Shown: positions 15,984 to 25,337, counted from the first letter of the stretch. The stretch is 64,000 nt of DNA from Nitrobacter sp051912485 (GCF_051912485.1 NZ_CP196822.1:2294001-2358000), one strand, 5' to 3'. Numbers and translations are program-made. Notes: generated from the sequence alone by a model not told the origin.

Positions 15984-16949
15984 GTGTCCTATACAAGGCT
16001 CTTCCTCGCAGGCCACCGTGGAATGGTCGGCTCGGCCATTCTACGCCGGCTCGCTGCCCGAGGTAACGTCGAACTGATCACCCGTACCCATACCGAACTC
16101 GACCTTACCGATCAGGCGGCGGTGCGGGCCTTCATGCAGGCTGAGCGCCCCAATGCCGTGATCCTGGCTGCGGCCAAGGTGGGTGGCATCCACGCCAATA
16201 ACACCTATCCAGCCGATTTCATCTACCAGAACCTGATGATCCAGAATAACGTAATCAATCAAGCCCATGCGGTGGGTGTTGAGCGGCTACTTTTCCTCGG
16301 CTCATCCTGCATCTATCCGAGGGCCGCAGCGCAGCCGATGCGGGAAGATGCGCTGCTAACGGGGCCCCTGGAACCCACCAATGAGCCTTACGCCATTGCC
16401 AAGATCGCAGGCATCAAGCTATGCGAAAGCCATAATCGGCAATATGGGGTCGACTATCGCTCGGTGATGCCCACTAATCTGTTCGGTCCCGGCGACAATT
16501 TTCATCCTGAGAATTCGCATGTGCTGCCGGCGCTGCTGCGCCGCTTCGATGACGCAGCGCGCGCCGGCGAGAAGGAGGTCGTGGTCTGGGGCTCCGGAAC
16601 GCCAAGGCGTGAATTCCTCTATGTCGATGACATGGCCGAGGCATCACTATTCGTGATGGACCTGCCAAAAACAATCTATGAGGCGAACACTCAGCCTATG
16701 CTTTCCCACATCAATGTCGGCACCGGCGAAGACATCAGCATTGCAGAACTGGTCGAAGCAGTCGCGCGGATCACCGGGTTCAGTGGCCGCATCGCCTATG
16801 ACAACTCCAGACCCGACGGTACAATGCGCAAGCTGATGGACGTATCCCGGCTGGCCGCCATGGGCTGGAAGGCGCAAACTCCGTTCGATGATGCCTTGCA
16901 GGCCACTTACCGGTGGTATCTGTACAATAAGGACTCTCGACGCACCTGA
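15984..16949 (+). CDS. fcl: GDP-L-fucose synthase
   Basis: A 321-residue epimerase/reductase. It has the NADP motif AGHRGMVGSAI, LAAAKVGGIHANNTYPADFI, the catalytic Ser in LGSSCIYPR, a Tyr-Lys pair in EPYAIAKIAGIKL and the end motif NVGTGEDISI. It converts GDP-4-keto-6-deoxymannose to GDP-L-fucose. The start is GTG, one base after the gmd stop, so the two are coupled. An IS5-type element begins 17 bp after the stop and has cut this operon from what follows. Confidence 0.95.
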   Translation: MSYTRLFLAGHRGMVGSAILRRLAARGNVELITRTHTELDLTDQAAVRAFMQAERPNAVILAAAKVGGIHANNTYPADFIYQNLMIQNNVINQAHAVGVERLLFLGSSCIYPRAAAQPMREDALLTGPLEPTNEPYAIAKIAGIKLCESHNRQYGVDYRSVMPTNLFGPGDNFHPENSHVLPALLRRFDDAARAGEKEVVVWGSGTPRREFLYVDDMAEASLFVMDLPKTIYEANTQPMLSHINVGTGEDISIAELVEAVARITGFSGRIAYDNSRPDGTMRKLMDVSRLAAMGWKAQTPFDDALQATYRWYLYNKDSRRT

Positions 16950-17042
16950 ACATCTTTCATGTCTAGCAGGCTGTTGAAAAAGCCAGTCGCGGTCGAGCTG
17001 TGAGCATGATTCATTGGCTCCGATGCGATTTGAAGATGATGA

Positions 17043-18206
17043 GTGCGCGGTGGTGACAATCTGACTGGCGAGTTGTTCAGCTACGTTGATCTGGAGGCGC
17101 GGGTTCGACGCGACCACCCGCTTCGCGCCATCCGGGTCATGGTGAACGAATCGCTTGTCGCTTTGGAGCGGGAGTTCGCGGCGCTGTATTCGCCACTCGG
17201 GCGGCCGTCGATCCCACCCGAGAAGTTGCTCAGGGCGATGCTCTTGCAGGCGTTCTACTCGATCCGCTCGGAGCGGTTGCTTATGGAGCGGCTGGAATAC
17301 GACCTTCTGTTCCGCTGGTTCGTGGGCATCGGCGTCGACGATCCGGCCTGGGACCATTCGGTGTTCTCGAAGAACCGCGACCGGCTGCTTGAGGGCGACA
17401 TCGCAGCAAAGTTCCTGAGTGCGGTGCTGGCCCAGCCCAAGGTGAAGAAGCTGCTGTCGACAGATCACTTCTCGGTCGACGGCACGCTGATCGAGGCCTG
17501 GGCTTCGATGAAGAGCGTCAAACCGAAGGACGGCTCTGGCGAGCCGCCGGCCGGCGGCGTCGGGCGCAATGCCGAAGCCGACTTCCACGGCCAGAAGCGG
17601 ACTAACGACACGCATGCCTCGACCACCGATCCGGACGCAAGGCTCTACAAGAAGGGCAAGGGCAAGGAGGCGAAGCTATGCTTCATGGGTCATGGGCTGA
17701 TGGAGAACCGCCACGGCCTGTTGGTCGACGCCTGCCTGACGCTGGCCGACGGACATGCCGAGCGGGTGGCGGCGTTGCACATGATCGAACCTCGCGCCGA
17801 CCGGCCCCTGGCCATCACACTTGGCGCTGATAAGGCCTATGACACGGAGGACTTCGTCAACGAGTTGCGCGCGATGAAGGTGACGCCACACGTGGCGCAG
17901 AACACGAGCGGCCGAAGCTCGGCGATCGACGGACGCACGACGCGGCACAGCGGCTATGCCGTCAGCCAGCGTATCCGCAAGCGCATTGAGGAAGCCTTCG
18001 GCTGGATCAAGACGGTCGCCAGCCAGGATAAGACCCGCTTCCGCTTCCGCTTCCGCTTCCGCTTCCGCTTCCGCTTCCGCTTCCGCTTCCGCTTCCGCTT
18101 CCGCTTCCGCGGCCGCGACCGCGACCGCGTCGGATGGGCCTTCACCTTCGCAGCCGCCGCTTACAATCTGGTGCGACTGCCGAAGCTCATGGCGGCGCCA
18201 GCATGA
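17043..18206 (+). CDS. IS5/IS1182-family DDE transposase with an (Arg-Phe)n expansion
   Basis: 387 residues. The N-terminal DUF772-like part contains LFSYVDLEARVRRDHPLR and LLRAMLLQAFYSIRSER. The DDE core follows: DHFSVDGTLIEAW (first Asp), LGADKAYDTEDFV (second Asp) and RIRKRIEEAFGWIKT (Glu), so the catalytic residues are present. Between that Glu and the usual end GRDRVGWAFTFAAAAYNLVRLP, 12 Arg-Phe pairs are inserted by expansion of CGCTTC, and RD is duplicated. The frame is kept, but a run of 24 alternating Arg and Phe next to the active site could harm activity. The start is GTG 17043. Confidence 0.88.
   Translation: MRGGDNLTGELFSYVDLEARVRRDHPLRAIRVMVNESLVALEREFAALYSPLGRPSIPPEKLLRAMLLQAFYSIRSERLLMERLEYDLLFRWFVGIGVDDPAWDHSVFSKNRDRLLEGDIAAKFLSAVLAQPKVKKLLSTDHFSVDGTLIEAWASMKSVKPKDGSGEPPAGGVGRNAEADFHGQKRTNDTHASTTDPDARLYKKGKGKEAKLCFMGHGLMENRHGLLVDACLTLADGHAERVAALHMIEPRADRPLAITLGADKAYDTEDFVNELRAMKVTPHVAQNTSGRSSAIDGRTTRHSGYAVSQRIRKRIEEAFGWIKTVASQDKTRFRFRFRFRFRFRFRFRFRFRFRFRGRDRDRVGWAFTFAAAAYNLVRLPKLMAAPA
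18036..18107. repeat. Hexanucleotide tandem repeat (CGCTTC)12
   Basis: Twelve perfect, contiguous copies of CGCTTC (72 bp), followed by a partial CGC and then a short GACCGC doublet. It lies inside the transposase gene and encodes Arg-Phe repeats in frame. Six-base units change copy number by slippage without breaking the frame. Confidence 0.97.
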
Positions 18207-18505
18207 CCCGCCGTCCCACGGCCACGCCAAACTGCTCGACGGCTCGATCCAGATCACATTCGTCCATCACAACGGCGATCAAGCCATCCCGAAAGCCAGA
18301 CGGGACACTTCTTCAACAGCCTGCTAGAAGCACTACTTTGGCAGATTTATTCATATGGCGGTTTGTTTCCAATTTGTCTTCTGCAGCATAGGCATGCGAG
18401 ACGGCGATGCTGGAGGCGGGAAGCAACATTCATTTATTTAAGATGCGAGATGACCAAAGAACTCCTGGCCGATTGCTACGCCACACGGGCTCGCAGCGAT
18501 AGTGC

Positions 18506-18995
18506 TTACGCAAAATACTCGCGATACCAATGGACAAAATTTGCCACCCCCTCTCGGACGGATGCCCGTGGTTGATACCCCACACTCGCCGCTATCGCGC
18601 TCACATCAGCGTGGGTGTTCGGTACGTCGCCGGCCTGCAACGGCAATAACTCCCGAATCGCTGACTTGCCAACCGCGGCCTCTATGGCTTCGACGTAGTC
18701 CGTGAGTGCCACCGGCTGACTGTTGCCGATGTTGAAGATGCGAAACGGCGCGTTGCTGGTGGCCGGATCGGGGTCGTCGCTGTTCTAGTTCAGATTCGGG
18801 CGAGCGATGCCGTCGATATACGTGAAATCGCGCCTGTGTTGTCCATTGTTGAACAGCTTGATGGGCTTGCCTTCGATAATGTTCTTCGTAAACAGAAACA
18901 GCGCCATACACCGTGAAGAAGCGCAGGCCGGTGGTCGGTATCCGAAAGAGGTGGCTGTAGCTGTGCGCCATCAGTTCGTTGGCGCGCTTCATCAA
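18506..18995 (-). pseudogene. Decayed UDP-glucuronate 4-epimerase, C-terminal half
   Basis: The minus strand encodes, in shifting frames, KRANELMAHSYSHLFRIPTTGLRFFTVYG, then ALFLFTKNIIEGKPIKLF with RRDFTYIDG, then VALTDYVEAIEAAVGKSA to the end VNFVHWYREYFA-like tail. The PWGRPDM loop after TVYG is deleted and causes a frameshift, a stop follows the RRDFTYIDG segment, and the whole N-terminal half is missing. It is related to the intact epimerase at 19063, which is transcribed in the opposite direction. The breakpoint may be linked to the neighbouring IS insertion. Confidence 0.75.
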
Positions 18996-19062
18996 GAATC
19001 AAAAGGTTCCTATCCGCCTAAAAATACTTTAAGCGATCAAAGAAGTATAAAGGTTCGGAGCA

Positions 19063-20085
19063 ATGGGCGAAGAAAAAAGAACTCGACGCGCGCTGGTCAC
19101 GGGTGGCGCGGGCTTCATTGGATATCATCTTGCTAAACGCCTTCTCACGGACGGTTGGATTGTTGTCAGTGTCGATGGCATGACACCCTACTATGATCTG
19201 GCATTGAAACGATGTCGGATTGAAATGCTGCAAAAGTCAAACGCGTTCACCGCGCATGAAGTCATGCTCGAGGATATGACGGCGCTGACCGACGCCTATG
19301 TGGCTGCTCAACCGGACGTAGTTGTTCACTTGGCGGCTCAGGCCGGTGTGCGTTACAGCCTCGAAAACCCGCGCGCCTATGTTGATGCAAACCTGATCGG
19401 CTCGTTCAACGTTCTTGAACTCGTGCGCAATCACTCCCCCGCGCATTTCCTGCTCGCATCGACAAGCTCGGTTTACGGAGCCAATACCATTCTCCCCTTC
19501 GGGGAAATGGACCAGACGGATCATGCGATGACGCTCTATGCGGCGACGAAGAAAGCGACCGAGGTCATGTCGCATTCTTACGCCCACCTCTGGAAGATAC
19601 CAACTACAGCGTTCAGATTTTTCACCGTGTACGGTCCGTGGGGCCGTCCGGATATGGCCCTTTTCAAGTTCGTAAAGGCGATGTTGGCGGATCAGCCGAT
19701 CGACGTTTATGGACAAGGGGATATGCAGCGGGACTTTACCTATATCGATGATCTCATCGAGAGTATTGTCCGGCTTATCGATTGCCCGCCCGTGGCAGGC
19801 GCGCCCATCGGATCAATAGATTCGCTTTCACCGGTTGCGCCCCATCGCGTCGTCAATATCGGCGGGGGTCATCCTGTTGATCTTTTGGGGTTTATCAAGG
19901 TGATCGAACAATCACTCGGACGGCGTGCAAAACTCAATATGCTGCCGATGCAGCCGGGTGATGTGCGCGCGACTTCGGCCAGCGCCGAGTTGATCGAGAA
20001 ACTCATCGGGTACAAGCCCTCGACGTCAGTCGAAACCGGCGTACAGGCATTTGTCGATTGGTATCGGTCATACCACACGAGCTGA
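19063..20085 (+). CDS. UDP-glucuronate 4-epimerase-like NAD-dependent epimerase
   Basis: 340 residues, complete. NAD motif GGAGFIGYHLAKRLL; LAAQAGVRYSLENP is the UDP-uronate epimerase signature; catalytic LLASTSSVYG and the YxxxK of LYAATKKATE are present; FRFFTVYGPWGRPDMALF follows. It probably converts UDP-glucuronate to UDP-galacturonate for surface polysaccharide. ATG at 19063 has a GGAG close upstream. It lies alone, cut off from the main cluster by the IS and the epimerase pseudogene. Confidence 0.9.
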   Translation: MGEEKRTRRALVTGGAGFIGYHLAKRLLTDGWIVVSVDGMTPYYDLALKRCRIEMLQKSNAFTAHEVMLEDMTALTDAYVAAQPDVVVHLAAQAGVRYSLENPRAYVDANLIGSFNVLELVRNHSPAHFLLASTSSVYGANTILPFGEMDQTDHAMTLYAATKKATEVMSHSYAHLWKIPTTAFRFFTVYGPWGRPDMALFKFVKAMLADQPIDVYGQGDMQRDFTYIDDLIESIVRLIDCPPVAGAPIGSIDSLSPVAPHRVVNIGGGHPVDLLGFIKVIEQSLGRRAKLNMLPMQPGDVRATSASAELIEKLIGYKPSTSVETGVQAFVDWYRSYHTS

Positions 20086-21069
20086 TAGGCACGGAGCGGA
20101 CCACACAGATTGCAGGTCATACAAACTGTCGGCGACAATTATTATGGATACTAGTTTGATAGTAGCCGTAGTTCCCGCAGACGTTGGTCCACTGCAAGTC
20201 TATGGGTCGTCCTGCGCCAGCAGCCGTCATAGCAGGCATAGTCAGTGTAGATGTAGGGGACGCCAAAGAGCGCAAAGCAATGGAAGCGGTGGTGATGATT
20301 GAAAGCATCGTGCGAAAAGTGCGGTGAGAGCCATGCGCGAAAGGCCTATCGGGAAGCGCGAGCCGGCAAAGTGCGAAGTTCCGCCGATACTACTAAAATG
20401 GACTGCTCCTCTGATGGCATGCATCCCTCGTTCCCGCCGCCGGGCATGCCGCCGCCCCCGCCTGGCCCGAGCGAGGCGAGAACAACGTGTGGCGACCAGG
20501 ACAGGCTACTCGGCAATTAAGAGGCTTGTGGGTCATCGTCCCTGTTGAATGGCGGCAATCCCGCCCCCGGAAGGGGACCAGACCCGATCCGTTCAATGAG
20601 TTCACAGGACTAATGTGACGGATTCTCACTAGGAGTTAGCCGCGCGCGCAGCGGTCGCTGTAGCTGCGTTTTGACCGTTTCGCGATCATTTCCGGTTTGC
20701 ACCGGAAGCAGTCAGTTTCTTATGTCTGCCGGGTCCTCACCGTGCCAGCACCGCAGCAAATGAGCGACGCTTGACTAGTTACCTGACCTCGACGGTGAGC
20801 GATAATCCCTGCTCCCGCATAAGCCGCTTTTCGAGAAAGGCGCATTTGTGGAACCTAACGGAACAGCAGACGTTCTTTTCCGCGAATGAGCAGCGCCGTT
20901 GTCCCGGCGCAGTGAGCGGCTGGGCGCCGATGCTGCCCTCTTCCGGGCTGGAATTTGATGGCTTGCGATCGCTGCTGAAGCGTTTTCCGCTGCGCCAAGA
21001 GCACACGCGGCAAGCGGCCCAGTATGAATGCTACGCTGTGCATACAATGCCAGTGTTGGAGGGGTGGGC
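20086..21069. other. Long gene-poor stretch with a possible small secreted-protein remnant
   Basis: I see no supported intact gene. On the minus strand about 20140-20310 encodes, in two frames, a His-rich start, then FGVPYIYTDYACYDGCW and later NVCGNYGYY. This recalls the small secreted aromatic protein at 59006, so it may be a decayed relative. The rest (20320-21030) has short open frames without recognisable motifs. The ribosome site GGAGG of the phosphofructokinase gene is at 21058-21062. Confidence 0.35.
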
Positions 21070-22257
21070 TTGGCAAGAAAACGCATTGGCATTCTCACGG
21101 GCGGCGGCGACGTCCCTGGCCTCAATGCAATCATCAAAACCGTGACTTATCGCGGCAGTGAGGACGACATCGAGGTCGTCGGTCTCCGCCGTGGTTGGGA
21201 GGCCCTGACGCACCTGAACCTCGAGGACCCGACCAGCAGGTCTCACTACGTCGTCCCGCTGAACCGTGAAAACACCCGCACCATCGACCGGCGCGGCGGC
21301 ACCGTGCTGCACTCGAGCCGGACCAATCCGTCCAAAATGAAAAAGTTACCCGACCATCTCGTCGGCACTGACCTTCCAGTTATCGCGAACATCAACGGCG
21401 GCAGCGAAACCAGGACGTGGGACCTGACCGGCCAGGTGCTCGCGAACTTGTCAGGACTAGGCATCGAACACCTGATCGCCATTGGTGGCGACGACACGCT
21501 CAGTTATGCGGCCACGCTCGACGAACTCGGCGTCAAGATCATCGCCATCCCGAAGACGATGGACAACGACGTCCGCAACACCGAGTACTGCATTGGCTTC
21601 TCGACCGCGATCACCCGCGCCAGCGATGCCATCCAGCGGCAGCGCACCACTATCGGCTCCCACGAGCGCATTGGTATTTTCCGGGTCTTTGGCCGGGATG
21701 CTGGATTTACGGCACTCTATACCGCGTACGCGACCTCGATCCGGTGCGTCATACCGGAGTACAAGGTCGATCTCGACAAGTTGATCCAGTTGCTCCTCGA
21801 GGAGAAGCGCGCCAACCCAAGCAACTACGCTCTGATCGTGCTCAGCGAGGGCGCCGGGTGGGAGGGCTACGAAATGCAGGAATACGGCGAGCCTGACCCC
21901 TACGGTCACCGCAAGAAGGCGAGCGTCGCCGAAGCGCTTGCCGACGAAATCAAAGAGCGCGCGGGCGAGGAGACTATCGTCTCTGACCTCACCTATGACC
22001 TGCGCTCGGGCGATCCGGACTTCATCGACAAGCTCGTCGCCCTGACTTTCGGTAACATGGCCTACGATGCGGTCCTCGAAGGCAGGACCGGCCTGATGTC
22101 GGCGCTGGTAGAGGGCCGCTACGACTTGGTGCCCATCCCTGACGCCAAGCTGGGGCCGCGCAAATTGGACGTGGCCAGCACGTACAACACGGAACGCTAC
22201 CGCCCTATCTACGCCGATAAGCGGGGGCTGCCGATCTTTCTCAGCCGCTTGTCATAG
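21070..22257 (+). CDS. pfp: Pyrophosphate-dependent 6-phosphofructokinase (PPi-PFK)
   Basis: A 395-residue PFKA-family enzyme starting at TTG 21070, preceded by GGAGGGG. The start MARKRIGILTGGGDVPG is the nucleotide or PPi loop. Two residues decide specificity: the loop reads GGDDT, with Asp where ATP enzymes have Gly, and the catalytic loop reads PKTMDND, with the Lys typical of PPi enzymes. FGRDAGFTAL and LSEGAGW bind the sugar phosphate. It phosphorylates fructose 6-phosphate with PPi, reversibly. It stands alone between a gene-poor stretch and an MTH938-like remnant. Confidence 0.9.
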   Translation: MARKRIGILTGGGDVPGLNAIIKTVTYRGSEDDIEVVGLRRGWEALTHLNLEDPTSRSHYVVPLNRENTRTIDRRGGTVLHSSRTNPSKMKKLPDHLVGTDLPVIANINGGSETRTWDLTGQVLANLSGLGIEHLIAIGGDDTLSYAATLDELGVKIIAIPKTMDNDVRNTEYCIGFSTAITRASDAIQRQRTTIGSHERIGIFRVFGRDAGFTALYTAYATSIRCVIPEYKVDLDKLIQLLLEEKRANPSNYALIVLSEGAGWEGYEMQEYGEPDPYGHRKKASVAEALADEIKERAGEETIVSDLTYDLRSGDPDFIDKLVALTFGNMAYDAVLEGRTGLMSALVEGRYDLVPIPDAKLGPRKLDVASTYNTERYRPIYADKRGLPIFLSRLS

Positions 22258-22300
22258 GGTGCAGGTGGTACAGACGCGGAGTCAGGACCTCGTGCCGGCC

Positions 22301-22418
22301 ATGAAGATCGAACGCACTCCATTCGGCACCATCACGATTGACGGAAACGACCTATGAGTACGATGAGCATTCGTCGCTCCGGTGAAATGACAACGCGGAA
22401 GGTGTCCGAGAGTGCTAA
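22301..22418 (+). pseudogene. 5' remnant of an MTH938-domain (NDUFAF3-like) protein
   Basis: The reading starts MKIERTPFGTITIDGND and, after a one-base slip near 22350, continues as TYEYD and IRRSGEMTTRKVSES. That matches the N-terminus of the small MTH938-type proteins (pattern FGTITIDGK-Y-HDVVIR-SGEV-KRKKKLS) as I recall it. An IS5-type element interrupts it at 22419, and I do not recognise the rest beyond 23125. It is thus frameshifted and disrupted. Confidence 0.5.
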
Positions 22419-23121
22419 CAGGCTGTTGAAAAAGGCCTGATCGCAGTTCGCAAAGAGCAGGGCATGGGTTTCCGGCACGATGGATCGCTGATCGGTACAG
22501 GTCGCGATCCTTTTCACGGTTCGTTGCGGTTCTGCTGGCTTGATTGCGCCTCGATCAGGCCGCTTGCTTCAGCAATCGCGGAAGGCAGACGAGGTTGTAG
22601 GCGGCAGCTGCGAAGGTGAACGCCCATCCGACGCGGTCGGTCCCGCGCAGCATCGGTCGCCGCATGCCGCCGATGGTCTTCATCCAGCCCAAGGCTTCCT
22701 CGATCCGCTTGCGGATCATCGCCAAGGCGGCGATGCGTTCGGCGTGGCCGCTGGCGGGTGTCAGGCAGGCACCGACGATGAGCCCCCAGCGGTTCTCCAT
22801 CAAGGCATGGCCGAGAAAGGCCAGCTTTGCCTCCATGCCCGCGCCCTTGCGATAGAGCTTGGCGTCGGGATCGGTGGTGCTGGCATGCGTCGCGTTGGAA
22901 CGCGTCGCGCCGCGAAAGTCGCGCTCCATAATGGCGAGGGTCTCGTTCACTAGCCGACGGATCGTGCGAAGCGGATGATCCTTGCTCACCCAGGCTTCCA
23001 GATCCACGTAGCTGAACAACGATCCCGATCTCTCGTGAGACCCTCGCAAACACGCCTCCCTGCAACGGGCCGATTGAATCACGATGACATTCTGAAAACG
23101 AGAGAGTTTTTCAACAGCCTG
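22419..23121 (-). mobile_element. Internally deleted IS5-type element with intact ends
   Basis: A 703-bp element with inverted ends CAGGCTGTTGAAAAA and a 4-bp duplication CTAA (22415-22418 and 23122-23125). The ends match those of the 16967-18323 element for at least 12 bp. The interior keeps only fragments of the transposase. Because the ends and target duplication are perfect, the short form may have been mobilised in trans, or the deletion happened after insertion. Confidence 0.8.
22555..23082 (-). pseudogene. Internally deleted IS5-type transposase
   Basis: One open frame of 175 residues joins three parts of the transposase: an N-terminal LFSYVDLEAWVSKDHPLR, a middle THASTTDPDAKLYRKG to LTPASGHAERIAALAMI, and the C-terminal RKRIEEALGWMKTIGG to VGWAFTFAAAAYNLV. 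The segments with the first two catalytic Asp residues are gone, so it cannot be an active transposase. The frame has survived both deletions, which is unusual for plain decay. Confidence 0.8.
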
Positions 23122-23255
23122 CTAAGTTGAGTGAGTGCCATAGTTTCACTCTTGGCTCCTTCTCAACACTAAGTCGTTTGTGGGTCAAAACCGAACGCAT
23201 GATTGACCTGCAATAGCCCGGATGGTGAACTTCGATTCCTTGCACAAGCGACAGA

Positions 23256-25172
23256 TCAGCCGCGACGATTATTCTTTGCTTTGCGCTTCGGCTGCGGTGC
23301 AGTTGCCCGTTGTGGTTGTCCAGGCTTGTTCCGATGCTTGTTTTTCTTCTCGAAGTCCGGCGCCCTGCCAGATCTCACACCATTCTCCTCGCGGTGTTTG
23401 CCGGAGTACTTTTGCTCTCTCGCCCGATCGGAATTATCGCTGCGCTGCGCGCCGCGCTCGATCTTCCCCCCTTCGTGCCGAGGCTGATGTGAGCGCCGCT
23501 CCGAAGGTGCATGATCCCCGGCGTCCGCCAGCGGCTCGATGCGAATATTGTCTTCCTTGTCCGGACATCGGACCTTGGCCGCGAAGGATGCCGCGACCCG
23601 CTCGGAAATTTCGAACTCGGTCGTCGTGTCCAGAACGCGGATCGTGCCGACGTTCTGCTTCTCGATACCGCCGCGGCGGCAAATCATCGGCAGGAGCCAG
23701 CGCGCTTCTGCGTTCTTCCTGCGTCCAATGGCGGCGCTGAACCAGACCCCACCCTTGGTCATCCCGTGATGCGCAGACGATTTTCGTGTCTTCGAGCGCG
23801 GCTCGGCCGTTCGATCGTCGCCGCGCGGCGATCGGGTGCCCTTGTCTCGGCCGCTGCTCTGGCCGGGATCGAGAATGTCTGCCGGCGACGGAAGCCGCGC
23901 GCGCCACAGCCGAGCGAGCGCCGCGGCAATGTCCTCCGGCGAACGTTGGGCTAGCAAGGCCTGCGCCAAGACCAGATCATCGCTCGTCGTCTCCTCGGTC
24001 AGCAGGGGATCGCGCAGCATACGCTCCTGATCGAGGCTGCGAATTTCATCGGGTTGGGGAGCTGTGCCCCAGGCGGCGTCGATGCCGGCCAAATTCAGCA
24101 ACAGTTCAGCACGCCGCCGTCGCGCCGGCGGCACCAGTACTACGCTAATACCCTTTCGACCGGCCCGGCCGGTACGGCCGGAGCGATGCTGCATGACCTC
24201 CGGGTCGTTGGGAATATCCGCGTGGATCACGAGATCGAGGCTCGGCAGATCAATGCCGCGCGCGGCCACATCGGTCGCAACGCAGACTCGGGCACGTCCG
24301 TCCCGCAAGGCTTGCAAGGCCTGGGTTCGCTCGTTCTGCGTCAGTTCTCCGGAGAGCGCGACCACCGAGAAGCCGCGCTCCAGAAGTGTCGCCTGCAAAT
24401 GCCGGACGGCATTTCTGGTGTTGCAAAACACCAGCGCACTCGGCGATTCAAAGAATCGCAAGACGTTGACTACCGCGTGGTCGACATCGCTGGCGGCGAT
24501 TCTGATGGCGCGGTACTCAATATCGGCGTGACCGCCTTCGTCGCCAGCGACCTCAATCCGAAAGGCCCTTTGCTGATATTGCTTTGCCAGCGCGACGATG
24601 CCGCGCGGTAAAGTCGCCGAGAATAATAACGTGCGGCGCGTTTCCGGCGTGGTCTTGAGGATAAATTCCATATCCTCGCGGAAACCGAGATCAAGCATTT
24701 CATCGGCCTCGTCGAGCACGACCGCCTTCAGTTCCGAGACGTCGAGACGCCCGCGCCGCAAGTGATCGCACAATCTCCCCGGTGTGCCGACCACGATGTG
24801 GGCGCCCTCGGCAAGCTCGCGCTGTTCGCGGCGCGGATCCATGCCGCCGACGCACGAGACGACGCGCCCATTGGCGTATTGATAAAGCCATGCGAGTTCG
24901 CGATGCACCTGCAAGGCAAGTTCGCGCGTCGGCGCGACGATCAAGGCCCGCGGCACGGTCGCCGGCTCGAACCGCCCGACGCCGCCCAGAAGATTTTTTG
25001 CAATGGCCAGCCCGTAGGCGACCGTCTTGCCGGATCCGGTTTGCGCCGAAACAAGAAGGTCGCGATCGATAGCTTCGTCCCCAAGCACGGCGGTCTGAAC
25101 AGGGGTCGGCTGATCGTAGCTGCGCTCGGTTAAAGCTCGGGCGAGTGACCGGGGGGTGGTCGGAAATGGCAC
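23256..25172 (-). CDS. DEAD-box RNA helicase with DbpA-type RNA-binding domain
   Basis: 638 residues. Helicase motifs in order: Q-motif region QPTPVQ, motif I SAQTGSGKT, Ia APTRELA, GG, Ib TPGR, motif II DEAD, motif III SAT, then motif V RGID and VI HRSGRTGRAG. After a polar linker the stretch GVWFSAAIGRRKNAEARWLLPMICRRGGI with VGTIRVLDTTTEFEI is the DbpA RNA-recognition domain. The last 110 residues are basic and disordered (EKKNKHRNKPGQP). Likely role: ribosome assembly or cold adaptation, as for CsdA/DeaD. The start is GTG at 25172. Confidence 0.93.
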   Translation of the reverse strand: MPFPTTPRSLARALTERSYDQPTPVQTAVLGDEAIDRDLLVSAQTGSGKTVAYGLAIAKNLLGGVGRFEPATVPRALIVAPTRELALQVHRELAWLYQYANGRVVSCVGGMDPRREQRELAEGAHIVVGTPGRLCDHLRRGRLDVSELKAVVLDEADEMLDLGFREDMEFILKTTPETRRTLLFSATLPRGIVALAKQYQQRAFRIEVAGDEGGHADIEYRAIRIAASDVDHAVVNVLRFFESPSALVFCNTRNAVRHLQATLLERGFSVVALSGELTQNERTQALQALRDGRARVCVATDVAARGIDLPSLDLVIHADIPNDPEVMQHRSGRTGRAGRKGISVVLVPPARRRRAELLLNLAGIDAAWGTAPQPDEIRSLDQERMLRDPLLTEETTSDDLVLAQALLAQRSPEDIAAALARLWRARLPSPADILDPGQSSGRDKGTRSPRGDDRTAEPRSKTRKSSAHHGMTKGGVWFSAAIGRRKNAEARWLLPMICRRGGIEKQNVGTIRVLDTTTEFEISERVAASFAAKVRCPDKEDNIRIEPLADAGDHAPSERRSHQPRHEGGKIERGAQRSDNSDRAREQKYSGKHREENGVRSGRAPDFEKKNKHRNKPGQPQRATAPQPKRKAKNNRRG

Positions 25173-25337
25173 CGGATGACAAACCTTTGGCGTTCAGATC
25201 CCATCACATCGAATCGAACGGGATAAAGCAGCGGGCTGGCAGCTGCACAGGCGTCTATGTGGGATTTAATGAGATGGAGCACTTTACGCTAAAGAAAGGC
25301 AAAAGACCATGGCCCCGGCCTGCCCATATCCCGCATA

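Larger units (their letters stand above)
16967..18323 (+). mobile_element. IS5/IS1182-type insertion sequence
   Basis: The 1357-bp element has terminal inverted repeats starting CAGGCTGTTGAA at both ends and a 4-bp target duplication CTAG (16963-16966 and 18324-18327), which fits the YTAR target of IS5 relatives. It contains one transposase gene. A second, internally deleted element with the same terminal 12 bp lies at 22419-23121. The intact target duplication suggests a fairly recent insertion. It lies between fcl and a decayed epimerase gene. Confidence 0.85.

Noticed and set aside
18036..18107. CRISPR-like repeat array
   Set aside because: The unit is only 6 bp and contiguous with no spacers; it is a microsatellite.
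17676..18257. Minus-strand frame with an Ala-Glu repeat, and the parallel Ser-Ala repeat frame
   Set aside because: Both are the hexamer repeat read in other frames within the transposase gene, not a real repetitive protein.
20771..21145. 124-codon frame before the phosphofructokinase gene
   Set aside because: It overlaps the true TTG start of that gene in another frame, has no domain and no ribosome site.
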